Below, piece by piece: positions 61,655 to 64,000 of a stretch of 64,000 nt of DNA; position 1 is the stretch's first letter; each line of letters opens with the position of its first letter. Origin of the DNA: Phoebastria nigripes (taxonomy: Eukaryota > Chordata > Aves > Procellariiformes > Diomedeidae); the NCBI GenBank assembly GCA_035582835.1, contig JAYKAV010000005.1, positions 42,168 through 106,167 on the forward strand, given 5' to 3'. Both the position numbers and the translations under genes were made by a program. Under the pieces are notes generated by a model. That model was not told where the DNA came from. It worked only from the letters and a program-made list of their open reading frames with translations, and searched no databases.

Positions 61655-62216
61655 TGTCATGGTTTAACCCCAGCCAGAAACTAAGCCCCACACAGCCGCT
61701 CGCTCACTCCCCCCAGGTGGGATGGGGGAGAGAATCGGAAGGGTAAAAGTGAGAAAACTCGTGGGTCGAGAGAAAGACAGTTTAATAGGTAAAGCAAAAG
61801 CCACGCACGCAAGCAAAGCAAAACAAGGAATTCCTTCACTACTTCCCATCGGCAGGCAGGTGTTCAGCCATCGCTAGGAAAGCAGGGCTCCATCACGCGT
61901 AACGGTTACTTGGGAAGACAAACGCCATCACTCCAAATNNNNNNNNNNNNNNNNNNNNNNNNNNNNNNNNNNNNNNNNNNNNNNNNNNNNNNNNNNNNNN
62001 NNNNNNNNNNNNNNNNNNNNNNNNNNNNNNNNNNNNNNNNNNNNNNNNNNNNNNNNNNNNNNNNNNNNNNNNNNNNNNNNNNNNNNNNNNNNNNNNNNNN
62101 NNNNNNNNNNNNNNNNNNNNNNNNNNNNNNNNNNNNNNNNNNNAATCCAAAACACAGCACTATACCAACTACTAGGAAAAAAAAAAATTAACTCTATCCC
62201 AGCCGAAACCAGGACA
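61655..62216 (-). mobile_element. ERV LTR interrupted by an assembly gap
   Basis: Plus-strand ends are TGTCATGGTTTAACCCC...CCAGGACA, so in sense TGTCCTGG...CCATGACA, flanked by a perfect CATAT duplication. The sense 5' part (AACTCTATCCCAGCCGAAACC on plus, 62189-62210) and the 3' part (61655-61938, with ATTAAA at plus 61781-61786) are present. The middle is a run of N (61939-62143). The total of 562 bases matches the 536-565 of the related LTRs, so the gap probably hides only the missing U3/R part and not a provirus, provided the gap size is real. The R/U5 side differs from 46179 (no trinucleotide tract; GTTCAGCCATCGC-type sequence instead), so it is another subfamily. Confidence 0.9.
61939..62143. 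other. Assembly gap (205 N)
   Basis: A run of unknown bases inside the LTR. Frames reported across it would be meaningless. Confidence 0.99.
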
Positions 62217-62221
62217 CATAT
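62217..62221. repeat. Target-site duplication, right copy (CATAT)
   Basis: The exact repeat of 61650-61654, right after the CA end of the LTR. Confidence 0.85.
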
Positions 62222-64000
62222 ACATAATTTAAGTTAAAATAAGCCAATATTGCAAGTATCTACTGCAACTAAATTAAGGTAAGAATTTAATTCAAATTTC
62301 ACCACCATTTACAAAAAAATCTAGCATATCAGTTAAGTCATCTGAGTTATGGGATGGATTTTAGTTTGTGTCTCTTCTAAGAAGGGTGGTCAACTTGCTC
62401 AGTATCCCCTGTACAATACTCCGATCTCAGTTACCTGTGTTAATCCCATTAAGTGAAACCTGCTAACTTCATGAGTTAGGATATAGACTTACAAAGGTTT
62501 AAATCAGATGAAAGTATTGATTTCTAATTTTTCCACTAAGGGTTCACTGTAAGAAGGGTTATCTATGTTTACAGTAAGAAATGGTTGGAGCAAGTCCTTA
62601 TATGTCAGGAAGGTAACACATGCTGTCCTATAGGAGGAGGCAAGGAGCAATTGCGAATTACTGAAAAATACATACAAAGGAAGCTCAATGTCATCTTGCT
62701 ATCCTTACAATAGCTGCAAATATTGCCAATGGAAACAGGTACAGCGCAGCCTACCTCAAAGACAGCATTTGCTTTAGGACCTATTAACAAAAGAGCCAGA
62801 AAACTAACAAAAAAGGAACCACTGCCTGGCTTACTGCCATGTATGTCAATGACTTCTACAGAAACCAGCAGCTGTGAGAAAAAGAATCCCATATTCAATT
62901 CATCACAAGGAAGAAATGCAAGAGAACAGAATACGTTTTAAAAGATTTGCTCGACCAGCATCATGTTTTAATTAAAGAAAATAAGACAGACCATAGCAAC
63001 GTACAGCACTCCTTACATACCGCATAGCTCAGAGGAATTACTGAATGTGCAAATCAATACCTGTCTGCCTTCACAGAACAATGCAGGTGGTTTGACAGGG
63101 AGTTAAAGTGCTTTCCATAATGAGCACAGTAGAGCCATTGACACTTTACTTTGAGAGTTAAAGCTATTTCAGGAGTTCCAACCAGAAACTTCTTCGCAGC
63201 AGTGAAGTAAAAAAAAAAATTGTTCATCTCTCCATTCAATAAGGATGAGGTGTAAAATTTTCCTTGTCAGCCCTACAACCCCCCAACTTCCCCAACATAA
63301 TCTGGAAGCAAAACTAACCCCATTCTGAATACATACTTTTGTTTTCCATACTCATCTCTGGAAACCTGACACAATCAAGATGCATTGGATTACTGAGCAA
63401 AATCTGTTACTCATATGCTATGACCCCAGTGCATCTGTGCTGATCCGCCACCTACATGCCCTGTGCACTCACAACAGATCCAACCCTGTTCCAGACCAGT
63501 CCAGACACACTACTCATGTCTAGTGCTCTGTTGTAGAGGTGGTTGTATCAGATAATCAGACAAATGCGTCATGCTAAGTCACATTAAAAGGTACAGATTG
63601 GAGGCAAAATCTCCCTGTAAAAGTATGAAAACCTCTTTCTGAATGGGCTTCTACTACTGGCTATCTGAGACCTGAACTGGGAGCTTATGCATGAGTCCCT
63701 GAGAACTTAGATTATATTTCTGAGTTAATCTGCCCCTACGTGTTTTAAGTTACTATGGTAAATAGGATATACTTTTCTAAATCACACTGTTTAGAAAAAG
63801 CAAGCAAGCTAGCAAACCACTGCCCTCCAAACAGAAAATAATTCCTGTTTTCCACAACTGGTAACAGTAGGAACTGGGAGAATTGGACGGTACAGGTAAG
63901 TGAATGATGTAATGGAGAGGGTAGATTTTACTTCTTAAACCCTTGCTTATAATGTAAATTAGAATTTCAGAAAATGCTAATCCATGACACCTGGATTCAT
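62222..64000. other. AT-rich end of window, nothing recognised
   Basis: No gene, interspersed repeat or notable structure was recognised. Frames of up to about 97 codons (62605-62898 -) have no known domain. Confidence 0.55.

Noticed and set aside
1..64000. A search for CRISPR arrays, operons, phage or defence systems.
   Set aside because: The window is avian nuclear DNA; no spaced direct repeats, no compact gene clusters and no prokaryotic signals are present.

Overview
The window looks like a piece of a bird genome from a gene-poor, AT-rich stretch (intergenic or deep intronic). The evidence is the repeat content. There are at least eight fragments of CR1 LINEs, the dominant avian retroposon, several with the diagnostic ATTCTATG 3' tail. 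There are also at least six copies of endogenous-retrovirus LTRs of types common in birds, three of them with 5-bp target-site duplications. I found no host protein-coding gene, tRNA, rRNA, CRISPR array or bacterial-type operon. Every long open frame is either a relic of CR1 ORF2, a chance frame inside an LTR, or an unrecognisable frame in non-repeat DNA.

Layout. Bases 1-153 are the 3' end of a plus-strand CR1, cut by the window edge. Two CR1 fragments lie on the minus strand at 1667-1953 and 2043-2217. From 2218 to about 19.3 kb is largely non-repetitive AT-rich sequence. Plus-strand CR1 fragments follow at 19310-19637 and 21345-21829; the second keeps an open C-terminal reading frame. Bases 21.8-32.6 kb are again mostly unique, with a (TA)n/hairpin pair, a 19-bp perfect hairpin, a G-quadruplex motif and small tandem duplications. 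Old LTR pieces (plus strand) lie at 32590-32974 and 34850-35044. An old CR1 reverse-transcriptase relic is at 38925-40115 (minus) and an eroded CR1 3' part at 40737-41262 (minus).

The last 22 kb hold most LTRs: a 1.1-kb LTR with internal tandem units (42462-43581, minus), LTRs of about 0.55 kb at 46179-46743 (minus), 56938-57473 (plus) and 61655-62216 (minus, containing a 205-base assembly gap), and another CR1 (58901-59743, minus). The three 0.55-kb LTRs each have TG...CA-type ends (one eroded) and a 5-bp target duplication, and no retroviral internal region is seen beside them, so they read as solo LTRs. Two carry a perfect TGACGTCA (CRE) site upstream of a TATA-like box.

Nothing here works together as a pathway. 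The parts that could be functional are regulatory: LTR promoter elements, three homeodomain-motif-rich stretches that look like candidate conserved noncoding elements, and a few DNA secondary-structure motifs. Thirteen isolated single N bases and one N run suggest a draft assembly. I see no convincing undescribed system.
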